64,000 nt of DNA from Aselliscus stoliczkanus (lineage: Eukaryota > Chordata > Mammalia > Chiroptera > Hipposideridae): positions 31,158,501 through 31,222,500 of the forward strand of contig CM066729.1 of assembly GCA_033961575.1 (NCBI GenBank), read 5' to 3'. Made by a program: the position numbers and the translations under genes. Under the pieces are notes generated by a model. That model was not told where the DNA came from and did no database searches. It saw only the letters and a list, made by a program, of their open reading frames with translations. Shown here one piece after another: positions 12,009-24,699 of the stretch (its first letter is position 1; each line of letters begins with the position of its first letter).

Positions 12009-13750
12009 CTAGGGAAATAAAAGAAAAAATGAACATATGGGATTATATCAAACTTAAAAGTTTTTTCACCGCAAAGGAAATCATCAATAAAACAAAAAGG
12101 CAGCCTACTGAATGAGAGAAGATATTTGCCAACGATATATCTGATAAGGGGTTAGTATCCAAAATTTATAAAACACTCATGAAGCTCAACACCAAAAAAA
12201 CAAACAACCCAATTAAAAAATGGGCAGAGGATATGAAGAGGCATTTTTCTAAAGAACACGTACAGATTGGCCAATACGGATATGAAAAAATGTTCAACCT
12301 CACTAATCATCAGAGAAATGCAAATAAAAACCACAATGAGATACCACCTCACTCCAGTCAGAATGGCTATCATCAACAAATCAACAAACAACAAGTGCTG
12401 GCGAGGTTTGGGGAAAAGGGAATCCTGGTGCACTGTTGGTGGGACTGCAGATTGGTGCAGCCATTATGGAAATCAGTATGGAGGTATCTCAAAAAACTGG
12501 AAATGGAACTACCGTATGACCCAGCAGTTCCACTCTTGGGTATCTACCCAGAAGAAGCCAAGACACTAATTTTAAAAAATATATGCACCCCTGTGTTTAT
12601 TGCAGCGCTATTTACAATAGCCAAGATTTGGAAACAACTGAAATGCCCATCGGTACACGACTGGATTAAGAAACTGGTACATTTATACAATGGAGTGTTA
12701 CTCCGCTATAAAGAAGAATGAAATCGTACCATTTGCAACGATATGGATGGACCTAGAGACTATTATGTTAAGTGAAATAAGTCAGTCGGCGAAAGACAAA
12801 TACCATATGATCTCACTTATATGTGGAATCTGAAAAACTGAATGAAGAGCAAAGTAAACAGAAACAGTCTCATAGATATAGAGGAAAAACTGAGGGTTGC
12901 TAGTTGTAAGGGGGGTGGGGATGAGGGAGAAGGTGAAGGGATTAGACAGCATAAATAGGTAACTTCAATATTGCCATAGGGATATGAAACACAGTTCGGG
13001 GAATATAATAATGTAAATATTTTGTGGGGTGTCAGATAGTCACATGTCTTGTTAGGGGACCACTTCATGGATGGAGTAGAGGCTTGATCACTGCACTGTA
13101 TACCTGAAACTGATGTTGTGTAATATTGTATGCCAACTGTAATTGAATATGTAAATAGTCACGGGATGTGGAGTATACTGTGGAAGGGAGTCAAAGGAAT
13201 TGTAATAGATAGTATGATATGGGGGGGAGGGGTGGGGTTGTCACTTTGAGGGGTAAAAAGTATAACTATTGCACTGTGTTTTACACCTGAAACTAATTTT
13301 TTTAAATGTTTATTTCACAGTAAAAGAATGAAATAATAATTATAATAATAAAATAAATAAATAAGTAAATAACATTGCATTAAATAATTTTCTTATTATA
13401 GTTATTTAATCAACCAAGTAGCCCCAAATGGTGGGTATATGTTAGTTTAGCTGGCAAGGAAACCATGGTAACATGAGCAGAAGTGGCCAGGTTCAGATCA
13501 CAAGGCAGGATGACGCTACAAGACTTGGACTTCAAAGATCAACTCTAATGCTCTCTACAGCACACAGCTCCCATTTAGAGGAAATACGACATTCTTTAAA
13601 GGCTGAAGACACTTGTAACATTTGGCATGGATCAAAAATAGAGCTGTTAGAAATCACCATCTAAAATAGTATGTCATAACCCTGGGGAAATTATCTACAT
13701 TGGAAAATAAAATTGCCAAGTGTTCTTTTAATTTCTTTAATTAAAAAAAA
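12009..13750 (+). mobile_element. 5'-truncated L1 with apparent 3' transduction
   Basis: The insertion is bounded by AAAATCAGTTGGCCATA, ending at 12008 and repeated at 13751-13767; the outer L1M is continuous across the two copies. The first ~1.3 kb is L1 ORF2 3' end and 3' UTR. An A-rich segment with repeated AATAAA follows at about 13310-13375. Next come ~365 bp that do not look like L1 (about 13375-13740), containing AATAAA near 13706 and ending in a second poly(A) run. Two tails inside one target duplication are the classic layout of read-through of the L1 signal and co-mobilisation of downstream source DNA. Confidence 0.8.
12015..12880 (+). pseudogene. L1 ORF2 C-terminal fragment, frameshifted
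   Basis: The fragment encodes the C-terminal end of the L1 ORF2 protein, past the reverse transcriptase. Recognisable peptide pieces are [46 protein letters not shown] and FIAALFTIAKIWKQ. They lie in two different frames, so at least one frameshift separates them, and the N-terminal endonuclease and reverse transcriptase are absent through 5' truncation. It cannot be functional. Confidence 0.8.
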
Positions 13751-14248
13751 AAAATCAGTTGGCCATAAATGTAAGGGTTATTTTTGACTCTCAATTTATT
13801 TCATTGATTTGTAGTTCCATCTTAATGCCAATATCATGCTGTTTTGATTATTATAGCTTTGTAGTAAGTTTTGAAATTGGGAAGTCTGAGTCCTCCAACT
13901 TATTCAATTTGTAAGATGGTATTGGCTGTTCTGAATCCCTTGCATTACCATGTGAATTTTAGGAAGCTTGTCAATTTCTGCCCCCACACCCCTAATAAAA
14001 AAAAAGCTGATTCTGACAATGATTAAACTGAATTTGTAGATCAATTTTGGGAATATTGCTATCTTATCAATATAAAGCCTTGTAATCCATAAACATGGAA
14101 TGTCTTTCCATTTATTTACATTTTAAAAAATTTCTTTCAAAAGTGTTTTGTAGTTTTCAGTGTACAAGTCTTCCATTTCTTTTGTCAAATATATTCTTAG
14201 GTATTTTACCTTTTATGATATTATAAATGGAATTATATTCTTAATTTA

Positions 14249-14340
14249 ATTTTTTTAAATTAAAGTTTATTGGGATGACAATGGTTATAAAGTTACATAG
14301 GTTTCAGGTAATATATCATCTATATATCACATTATGTGTG
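14249..14340 (-). mobile_element. antisense L1 3' tail fragment
   Basis: TTAAAGTTTATTGGGATGAC and GTTACATAGGTTTCAGGTAA are the reverse complement of the L1 terminus seen at 4875-4986. A poly-T-like start marks its reversed tail. It interrupts the antisense L1M, and some outer sequence seems missing at this join, so no clean target duplication was found. Confidence 0.65.
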
Positions 14341-14737
14341 CCTTTTATTTTATTTTATTGCCTAATTGCCTAGGCTGGAACCTCCAGTACAATGCTGAAT
14401 AGAAGTGACAAGAGCAGATACCCTTATCTGTCTCCTCATATTAGAGAGGAAGCATTTAGCCTTTCACTATTAAATACAATGTTAGCTTTATGTTTTTTGT
14501 AAATGTTCTTTACCTGGTTGAACAAATTTTCTTCTAGTCCAAGTTTGTTGAGTATCTTTATATGAAAGCATGCTGAATTTTTTTCTAGTTCTTTTTCTGA
14601 GTCTGTTGAGAAGATCATGTGGTTTTTATCTTTTATTCTCTTATTATGGTGTATTATATTGATTGATTTTCACATATTGAACCAACCTTGCATTACTAGG
14701 ATGAATTACTCTTGAGCATAGTATATAATCATTTTTA

Positions 14738-14865
14738 CTCTTACCTTTTCTTTTTTTTTAATTTTTTTAGAAGGCAGTGTCACTGGCCCTCATATGGGGG
14801 ATCTGAACTGGGGCCGCTGACGTCCCAAGCCAGTGCTTAACCACCGCGTCACTCAGGCGGCCCTC
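14738..14865 (-). mobile_element. short tRNA-derived bat SINE, antisense
   Basis: The reverse complement starts GGGCCGCCTGAGTG, continues through a head related to the 10291 copy and ends in an A/T-rich tail (poly-T on this strand at about 14750-14768). The direct repeat TATAATCATTTTTA lies at 14724-14737 and again at 14866-14879, marking the insertion site in the L1M. Confidence 0.8.
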
Positions 14866-16344
14866 TATAATCATTTTTATATGTCGCTGTATTTTGATTG
14901 CCAGTATTTTGGTGAGGGTTTTTGCCCTATTTTCATGAGAGATTCTGGTCTGTAGCTTTCTTTCCTTGTGATGTCTTTGTCTGGTTTTGTTATCAGGTTA
15001 TGCTAGCTTTATAGAATGAATTGAAAGTATTCTACCTCTTATGATTTCTGGAAGAGTTTGTGAGGGATTGGTATTAATTCTTCTTTGCATGTGTGGTAGA
15101 ATTCATCAATGAATCCATCTGAACCTGGGCTTTTATTTGTGAGAAGTTTTTTGGTTACTAATTTAACCTTTTTTTACTTACAGGTCTATTCATATTTTCT
15201 GTTTCTTCTTGAGTCAGTTTAGGTACTTCATGCCTTTGTAGGAATTTGTTAATTTCATCTAGGTTATCTAATTTGTTGGCATACAATTGTTCATAGTAGT
15301 ACCTTATAATTCTTTTTATTACTTTAAGGTTGTTAATGATGTCCCATCTTTTATTCCTGAGTGTAGTAATTTGAGTCTTTTCTTCTTTTTTCCTTCATTG
15401 ATCTAGTGAAAGTTTTTCCATTTTTGATGATCTTTTCAAAGAATCCACTTTAGTTTTTGTTGATTTTCTTTATTGGTTTCTATTCCCTATTTTTGCTCTA
15501 ATCTTTATTGTTTCCTTCCTTCATTTGGGTTTAGTTTACTCTTTTTTTTCCCCCAGCTTCTTAGGGTTGGAACTTAGTTTTTTTGATTTGAGAACTTTCT
15601 TGTTTCTTAATATTAGTATTTATAGCTATAAAATGCTTTAGATGTGTCCCATAAGTTTTGATATGTTGTGTTTCATTTTAATTCATTTCAAAGTATTTTT
15701 TCGTTTCCTTTGTGACTTTGTCTCTGATCCATTGGTTATTTAGGATTGTGTTCATTACTTCTTACATATTGTTGAATTTCCCATATATATTCCTGCTATT
15801 GACCCAACATAATTCCTTTGTGGTGAAAGAACATACTTTGTATGTTTCCCACCCTTTTAAATTTGTCAAGGTATGCTTTATGGTCTAACATGTAGTGTAT
15901 CCTAAAGAATGTTCCACATACAGTTGATAAGAATGTGCACTCTGCTGTTGTTAGGGAGAGTGTTCTATAGATGTCTGTTAGGTTTAGTGACTTGTAGTGT
16001 TTTCAGATCTGTTTCATTTTTAACCTCTGCCTCATCATTCTATCCATTATTAAAAGGGTTTGAAGTTTCATCTACTGTTGTTGTCTGTTTTTCCCTTCAA
16101 TTATGTCAGTTTTTGCGTCATGTATTTTAAAGCTCTGTTGTTACATGAATATATGCTTATAATTATTGTGTCTCTCTAAAGGATTCACCACTTTATCATT
16201 TTAACATATCCTCTATGTCTCTAGAAATAACTTTTGTCTGAGTCTATTTTGTTTAATGCTATGGCCACTCCAGTTCTCTATTTATTGATTTTGTATGGTA
16301 TACTATTTCCCCTTTTTACTTTCAACCTATCAGGTCTAATTCCT

Positions 16345-16450
16345 AGAGTTACTACTTACTAGCTCTGTGGTAATGAGCAAGGGCCTCAGCCTTTCTAAGC
16401 CTTGGTTTCTTCATCTGTAAAACGGGGATAATATCTGAGTTGTTTATAGC
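16345..16450 (+). repeat. MIR SINE relic
   Basis: The MIR core is recognisable: GGCCTCAGCCTTTCTAAGCC, then TTCTTCATCTGTAAAACGGG and GATAATA. It is ancient, degraded and without a visible tail or target duplication. Confidence 0.75.
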
Positions 16451-16639
16451 AGTAAATGTTTGGTACCTGGGCCGTGGGGAGCTCTCCATATGTATAGGTA
16501 TAGAAGCTGTAGGTATAGAAGGAAGTGTTAATGTTAACTCCCAGGTCGTTGGATTTGGATTTGTTGGTCCATTCCCTGATTCCAGCTACATGAATGAAGA
16601 AGCAAATTTAAAGCAAAGGAAATTTTATATATATATATA

Positions 16640-16930
16640 TATATAGTTTGAGGTCCCTGTAGGAAAACAGAATATAGAGGCCCAATTGGTTGGATAATGC
16701 TCAGGCTGGAAATACAAATATGGCAGACATAAGACTACAGGTGGGTGTAGCTGAACACATGGGTATGGGTGAGACAATCCCAGGCAAGTACAGGAGGAGA
16801 CAAGAAAGGGGACCAAGGACAGAACCCTGAGGAACAGGTGGTGGAAGAAGCTTCTGCAAAGCAGACTGTAACAAGACACTGAGCAGAAATAAGGGAGAAA
16901 TGGGAAAGTGGAGGGGCCAGAAATCCATTC
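16640..16930 (-). repeat. ancient L2-like LINE relic
   Basis: Phrases such as AATGCTCAGGCTGGAAATAC and GGACAGAACCCTGAGGAACA match an ancient mammalian repeat that I associate with L2-class LINEs in reverse orientation. A short (TA)n run at about 16627-16646 precedes it. The family call is from memory and moderate. Confidence 0.45.
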
Positions 16931-17550
16931 ACAGAAATCATTTCTGTGAATCCCAGAAAATCCATTCACAGTCAGTGCAAAGGGGGTCTGGGTCAGCATC
17001 AGCTATTGCTGAGAATCCCAGCCATTCTGCAAGGCAGAATCTGATAACCACCCCTTTTCCTACCACCCCTTTCACAAGAGCAAACAAACGTGACACCAAA
17101 GACAAAAAAGCTCTCTGAGATGGCGGAATGTTAGGAGAGGATACTGTAGGCCTGAGGCAGTCATTAATAAAAGCTTATCAGGAAGTTTTATCTGGCTGAC
17201 AGAGTGCCAGTGTGCATGCCCTATACAATTTTAATTGCTCAGACCATACTCTTTAACACATACCTCCATGTAATCGCAGTAATCTGGATGACCTCTGGTC
17301 AATGTAGACTCAGGGAGGTCATCTGTACTAATGGAAATCTAATTGATCACAGTCAGTGGACTTGTAGTGTTATATTACACTCATAGGGCCATCATGTACT
17401 TGCAGTGATTGGTCATAATGTTTATTGTTTTCTCACCTCAATTATAGTGTCAGAGCCAGCACATATGCAAACAAACAAACAAACACCCTAATTATATAGT
17501 CTAACGGCAGCTCATATATGAAAGGGCAGATGTGGATTGGAAGTCTCAGA
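16930..17550. other. intronic DNA, short local repeats only
   Basis: A local near-duplication of ATCCATTCACAG and CAGAAATCATTTCTGTGAAT occurs at 16922-16970, and a short (CAAA)n lies at 17470-17486. No exon is seen. Confidence 0.4.
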
Positions 17551-17554
17551 CATA

Positions 17555-17745
17555 GGGAAAAAGCATTTACTGAGTGTTCATTGTGGCCAGCATTTTACAT
17601 AAGTTATCTGATTTTATCCTCTCTAGCACCCTCTGAGATAGTTATGGGAAAGAGCTAGACTTATGAACAAATGAAGAAGTTGAGTTTCAGAGTGCTGATA
17701 AATTGCCAGAGTCATATAACAGTAAGTAGGGAGTTAAGATTAGAG
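17555..17745 (-). repeat. MIR SINE relic, antisense
   Basis: The reverse MIR layout is visible: CATTTACTGAGTGTTCATTG, TTTTACATAAGTTATCTGAT, CACCCTCTGAGATAG, then AATTGCCAGAGTCATATAAC and AGTAAGTAGGGAGTTAAGAT. It is old and fragmentary. Confidence 0.7.
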
Positions 17746-17749
17746 AACC

Positions 17750-20020
17750 CTGTCCATCTTATTACAAAGCTCATATTATTTCCATTGATGTTGCCAAAAT
17801 GGAATCGATATTAAATCGGCCTGCTTACTTTATGACTATGTCATAAAATTCAAATAAATAATCTAAATGAAAGCACTTTCCAACTTTGAGAAGAAAGCTA
17901 TATGCAGGCAGGATATTTTTAATTTCTGGTATTAAGATCAGCAGTAGTATCTGAAAACATAAAAGACACTTCAATGTAATCTCTACATTCTTGTTAGCCC
18001 CCCAAAAGAGAATCTTAATATATTACCATTTTCTCTTGACTTTGCTGTTTATCACTACTTCCAGGAGCTCATTTTTATGCATACTAATTGGTGAGAACCA
18101 TCTTCCTCTCTGCCGTCACCCTTACTACACACAGCTCATAGCATTTCTGCCTTTCTTGCTCTTCTACTGAGACATAGGGCAGTAGTGGCAAGAGGAACAA
18201 AAAGAGACTGAGCATTTAATCTCTCTGCTTTTGTGGCTGTTTCATAAAAGGATATGACTTGATTGTATTCTTCATATCAAGGCCCCCCTCCCCCACACAC
18301 ACTCCCACCCTATGGCTCCCCTGAAATCCTGGGCAGCCATAGAGAAAGCATTGGCCCTACGCTGACCCATGGAAGCTTGGGAAACTGTCTTGCCCTCATA
18401 CCTGCCACTCCCATGGAGTAGATTGTGAACTGCCTCATGCCTATCTCAATCAAAATCTTGTAGACTCTCTCCTATTTTTTATATTACAACAACTTCTCCA
18501 TCATTTCCCAATCAGCAGTCTCCTCCTATCACCATTATAGTCACATCTATTATCAAGACATGTGGGAATTCAGGTATTTTGTCATTTCAAGGACCCCCAG
18601 TTAGAGTCACACACTTAGATGGGCCAGGCTGTCAATATTTGTGATTCCAAATGTGTTTCCCAAAGCCATATATGTCCTTCCTCTATATATCATCCATATA
18701 TCAAAATCTTAAGTTACATGAAGAGAAAGGAGGTCCCCAATGTACCTATTATATTCTAATCACAACAGAAATTACTGAAACAACCTCTCCTAACCTAAAA
18801 ATGAAGTTTTGCAAAGGTCCTTTGGTGTAACCCATCAAAGCAAAGGAATGGAATGTCGGACAAGACTTCTAAGTAAGAGAACAAAAGGGGAAATAAGTCT
18901 TAGGCAAGTAGGTTTGACCCTAAAGACTGCTCCCCATCATACCTCCTGAAATGGGGACCCAAAATAATTCCCCCTGTCCTGTTTCATTATCTCCACAAGA
19001 CTAGATGACCAGTAAGGTACCTTCTCCCAGAAATCCTCACAGTTCAGAAGACTGAATTTTGGAGAAGTACAAGGAAAGGTCACATGTCCTTTATCTGTCT
19101 GAGCAGCAAAAGGTCAGGTGCAGTGAGAGCCAGGAAGTTCAGGAAGATGCCACAGGTGCAAGCTGGTGGTAGGGGTGGGGTGGCTTGTGGTGACCTGGAA
19201 AGAAAACCCCGGGGAACAATCATTGAGCAACGACTCTGCCAGGTCATTTTTTAGGCCTTGCTATATATTGCTGAAACCAATAAATCTTAGAGCATCTGCC
19301 TGAGGGCATTTAGCTAGACTGTTAAGCTAGGTTGTCTGAGCTCAACTTCATGTTCTTTCCATCACACTGTCTGGGACAACAGCTCTTCCCTGCCCTTGTG
19401 GATGGCAGGCATGTGTTGTGCACCCTGAAGCAGCAGCAGCAATAATCTGTGATGAGGGTTCAGTGGTTTAGCTCACCTGCTCATGATGCTGTCAAATTCC
19501 AAACAGCTTCTCTGTAGGACTCACAGAGTGTGAAAGAGAGCAACAAAAATACATCAGTAGCATCTTCCTCTGCTTCGGCGGGGCGGGGAGGAATGGGAAA
19601 GAGAAAGGGAAGGTCTAACTGAGCTGGTATTTTCCCCTTTTTGTCTCCCTCCCACATCCCACTGTCCCCCAACCCACTTTATTTTAGGGCTCAAACACAA
19701 GAGGACAAATTTTAAAATATTTCCTTGTAGTATGATCAGTACATTTAGCCAAATGGTTAAAGTGGAGCCACTTCCTTTCCCCATAAGTTGCAGCAGTGAA
19801 ATTGTCTTCATTTTATCTTGTTATGGTTCAGTATTACATGATTTCAAAGAGAAATTCTACGCTCACCTTCATTCATTGCTCCGTCACTTAATAGTTCACC
19901 CCTAAGTATTTGTGAACACTCAAAGGGACTAAAATATTTTTTACAAGCACTATTCTTACACATAAATGGGGTTAGTCATCACCTACCTGATATACTTTGA
20001 AAAAGCACAAGAAAGACTTA
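17750..20020. other. intronic DNA, nothing identified
   Basis: No exon, RNA gene or confident repeat was recognised. GGGGCGGGGAGG near 19580 is an isolated GC patch without any other promoter feature. Confidence 0.4.

Positions 20021-20021
<1 letters not shown>

Positions 20022-20069
<48 letters not shown>
20022..20069. repeat. (AT)n microsatellite
   Basis: An uninterrupted alternating AT tract of about 48 bp. It is self-complementary, so it can form cruciforms and is expected to vary in length between individuals. Confidence 0.97.
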
Positions 20070-20070
<1 letters not shown>

Positions 20071-23000
20071 ACTAGCATATGACATCCCTGAAATCCTACC
20101 ATTGCAGTTTCCTGACCTTGCGTTGGTAGGTCAAGTTGTTATTTATTGTTCACCTACCACCTGGGATCCTCAAACCAAGGTGATAGAAATCTGAATGAAG
20201 GGGTAGGGGTGGAGAGGGAGGGTAGAAGTGGGAGATTTTGGACACTGGTGCATTGCTTGTGAAAAACAGACACAAGGGGAGTGCCTCAGTAGCCAGAAAA
20301 GACTTCAAGTATTGAGTGCTAAGGGTGGAACTCTTCCCCCACCCCTGGGGAAGAGATAGAATATGAGATCCTTTGGGACAAAATGGGGCCATCTCACAGT
20401 TTTGCCTTGGTTCTGCTTATTGAATAGATAAGTAACCTAAGTGAAAAACAGGCAACGCAGGAAGCTCTCCAACCTGAAGTAAAACGTAGAGTTTTCATAA
20501 TTTCTGTGATGCAGGGCCCCTTGGCCAAAGAGGAAGGAGCTAATTATGAGAGAAGTAACTGTTGCTTTTAAGTTCAGAAAGTGGTTTGGGCTGTCTTCAG
20601 AAGTGCGCAAGGCTTGTGTCTCATCATTTGAAGGCAAGATACTTACAGCTTCTCTTTGTTGTTGACCTAGAAATACTTGCAGAAAGAATGGAAAGAAAGA
20701 ACAGGAGATGCAAGAGTAAAATGATATGAATGGGAGAAGTACAGGCTAAAACTTTTTCTTTTGAAAAACAAAATTGATGCCATCCTGATACCTTTCTAAT
20801 TTTTTATTGTAAGCATATCCCCTTGGTGTCCAGTATATATAATCCAATCTCTCCTCTTCAATAATTATTCTGAAAATCACATGCAAATTCATCCATTTTC
20901 TTCAGTGGTCCTGCCTCTCACCAATTAAGGAAGAGACAGCCCTGAGGACTCGCCTGGGTAAATGACCCGTGTTTTCGCTGCTCTGCCCGCACAGAGCAGG
21001 GCAACTGAATGGGGAAGCAGCGAGGAGGAGGAACGTGGTTTTGCTGTTGTTTCTGTTTTTCATCTAAAGCTCTTCTAGCATTAGAACTTCCAAGGTTCCG
21101 TTTCTTTTGTAACTGTATGAAGCTCATACCTCATTATATTTTAAATTATTATACATAACTTCTACCATTTGCAAATTTAGGTAGAAAGCATTGAACAAAC
21201 ATGCTTCCCACCTGCTCGTGAGGATGGAGCCTGAATTCAATAAACTTCTCCAATATAAATGCTAAAATCTGATTTCTGCAAGCCTCTTGATCTTTAAAAG
21301 TTGACTTCCAGAAAAGTGGTCCTTGATCTCAGGCAACATATACTCCCTTTGGAAATTGGGTATAAATTTACCAGATTTGAGTATGAAAAGGGTTATTCCA
21401 TTTGTGTATCCTCTTAAGGCCACAAGAGTTTTCCAGGGTTCATGATCATACTTTAGAAAGTATTAGCTGGCCAATTGCTTGGTGCTTAGCAAAATGCATT
21501 CTTTTATCTCTGGATAACCCTTTACTTTTGTCTTTACATTAGGATATTTCTTTCAAGGAGTGATAGCTCAGCATTTTTTAATCAAAATTTTAAAGTACAA
21601 TGCATAGTTTTATAATCATTACTAAATTATAGCCTTAAAGATTTAATTCTTAAGAATTGCCAAGACACCCCTGCCCTCCTGTTTTAAAACTCATCAGCTG
21701 ATGTCATTCAGCCATCGTAACACATGTGTTTAAGATCCTTCAGAATGGAAAATTTCCATTGCACATTAGTTTCAATTTGCAAGCAAGCAAGACAAACTTG
21801 TTCCCTAACCCCATAAGGTTAAACATGGTGCGTGGAAAATAGAGGAAGAGAGAATCAAGTACGGTAATTTACTATCTGCAGTGTGGAAATTGAGCACTAT
21901 AGCATATGGTCAAAACCTTTACACTCTTAGTTAAGTCATCACAGAAAATCCTACATGGATGATTTGTGAACACTCTAAAGTCAGGTCGGGAATTCACTCC
22001 TTTTTTATGTTTTCTTTCTAAATACAATTTTTTCTTAAACAGACTGTGGGTTTATATTCATACTTGCAACTCGGGAATGTTGAAGAGCTTTGACATTTCT
22101 TAATGTCAGGAATTTCCATATTGAGATTTGAAATACTTTTGTACAAAATGTTAAATCAGGTGTCCTAATCATCATCATATTAAAAGAATATTTTAAAAAA
22201 TGTTTCTCAAGTATGGAAGAGGAAAATCAAGCTTTTTCATTCCTTTATTTATTTAACTCCCCACACCCATGTGCATGCTCTCACACACACACCATCCGAG
22301 CCCGAATTCATCCCTACCAACTTTGGCTAATTCCTGTTCATCAGTTGAAACTTACCTCCTCCTCCTCATACCACCGCAGGCTCCTCTCTCAAGTTCAACT
22401 GTATTAGAATTGTTTTTCTATGCTGTCCTCTCTGGCACCCCATTATACTGGGTCGTCTTCACAGCCCCCAGCTCCTATGTGAATGCCTGGCATAGCAGAA
22501 AGTGCTTTTGAAAAGCCTGCTAAATGAATGACTAACTTGAGCCTCCAGGCTAGCTTGCAAATGAGTTCAGAGGCTGTGTCAGCATCATTTACAAGTTCGG
22601 ACAGACTCTTTTTGTGGCCAGAATGGCAGAAGCCCAGCAAGTCAGGGACAGTGCCCCCTGGGCTTTATAGCTCCTTCAGAGGCTGCCTGAGGCCAGACCA
22701 ACTGCACCCCACTCCAGATCCCTGCTACCCGGCAGTTCTGCACTGCCTGTGGGCGGGGACCATCTCTGGTGAGTGAGGTTCCTGCAAACTTTTTGCTTCT
22801 TCATGAACTCCAAGAGGTCGAACAGGTAGAGAGAAACGTTCCTCGGGTGGAGCCCTAAACAAAATTCAAATACACGAATCATGCTTAATGTTTAGAAAGC
22901 TTGTTTTTTAGTCAAATCAGAGGTTGACTTCATTACATTTGCCTTTAAAAATAAACTGGTGACAAGTGCAAAAACTACCTTCACAAGACCATTCAACTTA

Positions 23001-23350
23001 GATCCGAAAGGACAGTGTGGCTGTGTGAGGCTTCACCTCTCGCTGTGAACCAGCCTGCAGCTACACGGAGGCTGTGCCCCATGAAGTGTTCTTATTTTTC
23101 AGTTCTAAAAACGGCTCCTGAGGTTCACATATTTAACAATTGGTGGTCAAGAGGGGATTTAGACGTACTTAGTGTCCAGTGTTCCCTGTTTCATTATAGA
23201 ATCTCATTTTTTAACTGACCTGGCCAGCTCCTTTATCAGTTATGTTCATGTAGCTCATGCCGTTAGTGTCAATTAAACTCTTGAGCCTGTACCTGCTAAG
23301 GCTTTCTTTTCACACTTGGAAACTATGAGCCTTTAGGTTTTATTCAGCAG
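20070..23350. other. intronic DNA, nothing identified
   Basis: No exon or confident repeat was seen. The short open frames have no recognisable domains. The segment near 21650-21850 is repeat-free with conserved-element-like texture, but that is only an impression. Confidence 0.35.
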
Positions 23351-23359
23351 AAGCTCAAG

Positions 23360-23560
23360 CTGGCATCCAGGAACGTGTCCCAGTGGTGGCGAAGTGCCAG
23401 CCAGAATACTGGACTGAGCAGCTTCAATGCAGCGGAGTTCTGGTTCTGTTGCAAAGCAGCCTGATCGTAATCCCTAAGCCTGTTGCCTCATTTGATAAAT
23501 AGAAATTAACAGTATCACTCAGGGTCATTGTAAGAAGTCCTTGATGTCACTTCGCAAACT
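23360..23560 (+). repeat. probable MIR SINE relic
   Basis: GAGTTCTGGTTCTGTTGCAA, then GCCTGTTGCCTCATTTGATA and CAGGGTCATTGTAAG follow the order of MIR core segments. It is strongly degraded. Confidence 0.5.
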
Positions 23561-23999
23561 CTGAAGGCTTTCCAACCCTCTCTCTGATGCGCTGGGAACA
23601 TTACATTCTAAATTCATCAGAGCCCTTCCAAGGTGATGGTCTCAGGGCTCTGAGACTGTGTGTCTGATGGTGTTCCCAAAGTCCTCTCCCTCGCTTACTC
23701 CTTGGGCTTTTCACTTTCTTATTGTTTCCGGCCTCCAAGAAAAATCACATACTTATTTTCCAGTTAGCCATAAATTAAAAAACAATGTTTAAAAATATTT
23801 TATTCAGCATTTGTATACTGTATCAGAAAGGTTTCTTTGAATATCTGGTTTGTATATTGCTCTGTATTGTTCTTGAGTGGAAGCGGATATAAACTTTAAA
23901 GAATCCTTAAATAAAGCTATTTGCTGCCCAAACTGAGTGCTCCTATGCAACTCTCCTGATAAGGTTCTGCATCTGAGAGAAAATTTTAAAAGCCTGATG

Positions 24000-24180
24000 G
24001 AGTGTGTCAGACCTGGGTTCAAATTCCAGCTTTTCCACTCAAAAGGGTGAGCTCCTTGTTCCGTATCTGTATGATGATGATGATAATGTATGCCTTGCGG
24101 GATTTTTGTGGAACTACATGAGGTGAGGTATGTGTGAGCAGCAAGCGGAGTGCCTGGCCCATTGTAGCTTGTTTAGTTAA
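24000..24180 (+). repeat. MIR SINE relic
   Basis: CAGACCTGGGTTCAAATTCC, then CTCCTTGTTCCGTATCTGTA with expanded GAT triplets, TGTGGAACTACATGAGGTGA and GAGTGCCTGGCCCATTGTAG match MIR from head to tail. The (GAT)n expansion at about 24072-24085 is a later change. Confidence 0.75.
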
Positions 24181-24699
24181 GGACATTTTTTTCCTTTGTG
24201 ACTTGAGATTCTGGCATCCTGGGACTCCTTTTATCTTCTGTTCCCACCCCGCATCAGCCTCACTTTCTGGCTTTCCCTGGACAAGGCTTCCTATATTGCA
24301 AGTGTGTCATATCAGGCTGTGCCTGCTGCCTCCATCCTCTATGGTCATCCCTTGTCCCTTTCTGGGCAGCAGCGTCTAATCATGTCGCATGGTGGTGTCA
24401 CAGAAGTGTGGTGATGAGTCTGGGCCTGGCATTCCCTTTGGACTGTTCCTTCTTTCCTGGGAACTACATTGGCCAAAATGGAAACAGGGGAAGCAATAAT
24501 TTCATCAACATTTAACTTGTATAGCTTCAGTCTTGTTTCTGAAATGGCATGTCAGTTCAGTGAGGAAAATCAAACCACTAAACAAAAAATCCAGTCAAGT
24601 CATTGTAGAACTTATCAGAAGATCCTCAGTAGGAAGGAAACAAATGCCTAACATCAGGAAACATGAAAGTAAAAAGCACTGGATTTGGGAAAAGTGAAA

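Larger units (their letters stand above)
10240..16335 (-). mobile_element. nested antisense L1M element
   Basis: One old L1 lies in reverse orientation, broken into successive pieces by later insertions. Outer pieces are about 10240-10290, 10418-11140, 11477-12008, 13768-14250, 14345-14723 and 14880-16335. Phrases read on the + strand include CATAATGTTTTCAAGGTTCA, TTGCTGGGTCTTATGATAAC, CCAGTTGTCCCACCACCATT, GTAGTAAGTTTTGAAATTGG and GTTGGCATACAATTGTTCAT. All are reverse complements of L1 ORF2 and run from its 3' part toward its 5' part. The frame is destroyed. The join near 14345 also seems to have lost part of the outer element. Confidence 0.85.

Noticed and set aside
19570..19600. GGGGCGGGGAGG motif as a promoter
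   Set aside because: It is an isolated GC box without a CpG island, start-site motif or nearby exon.
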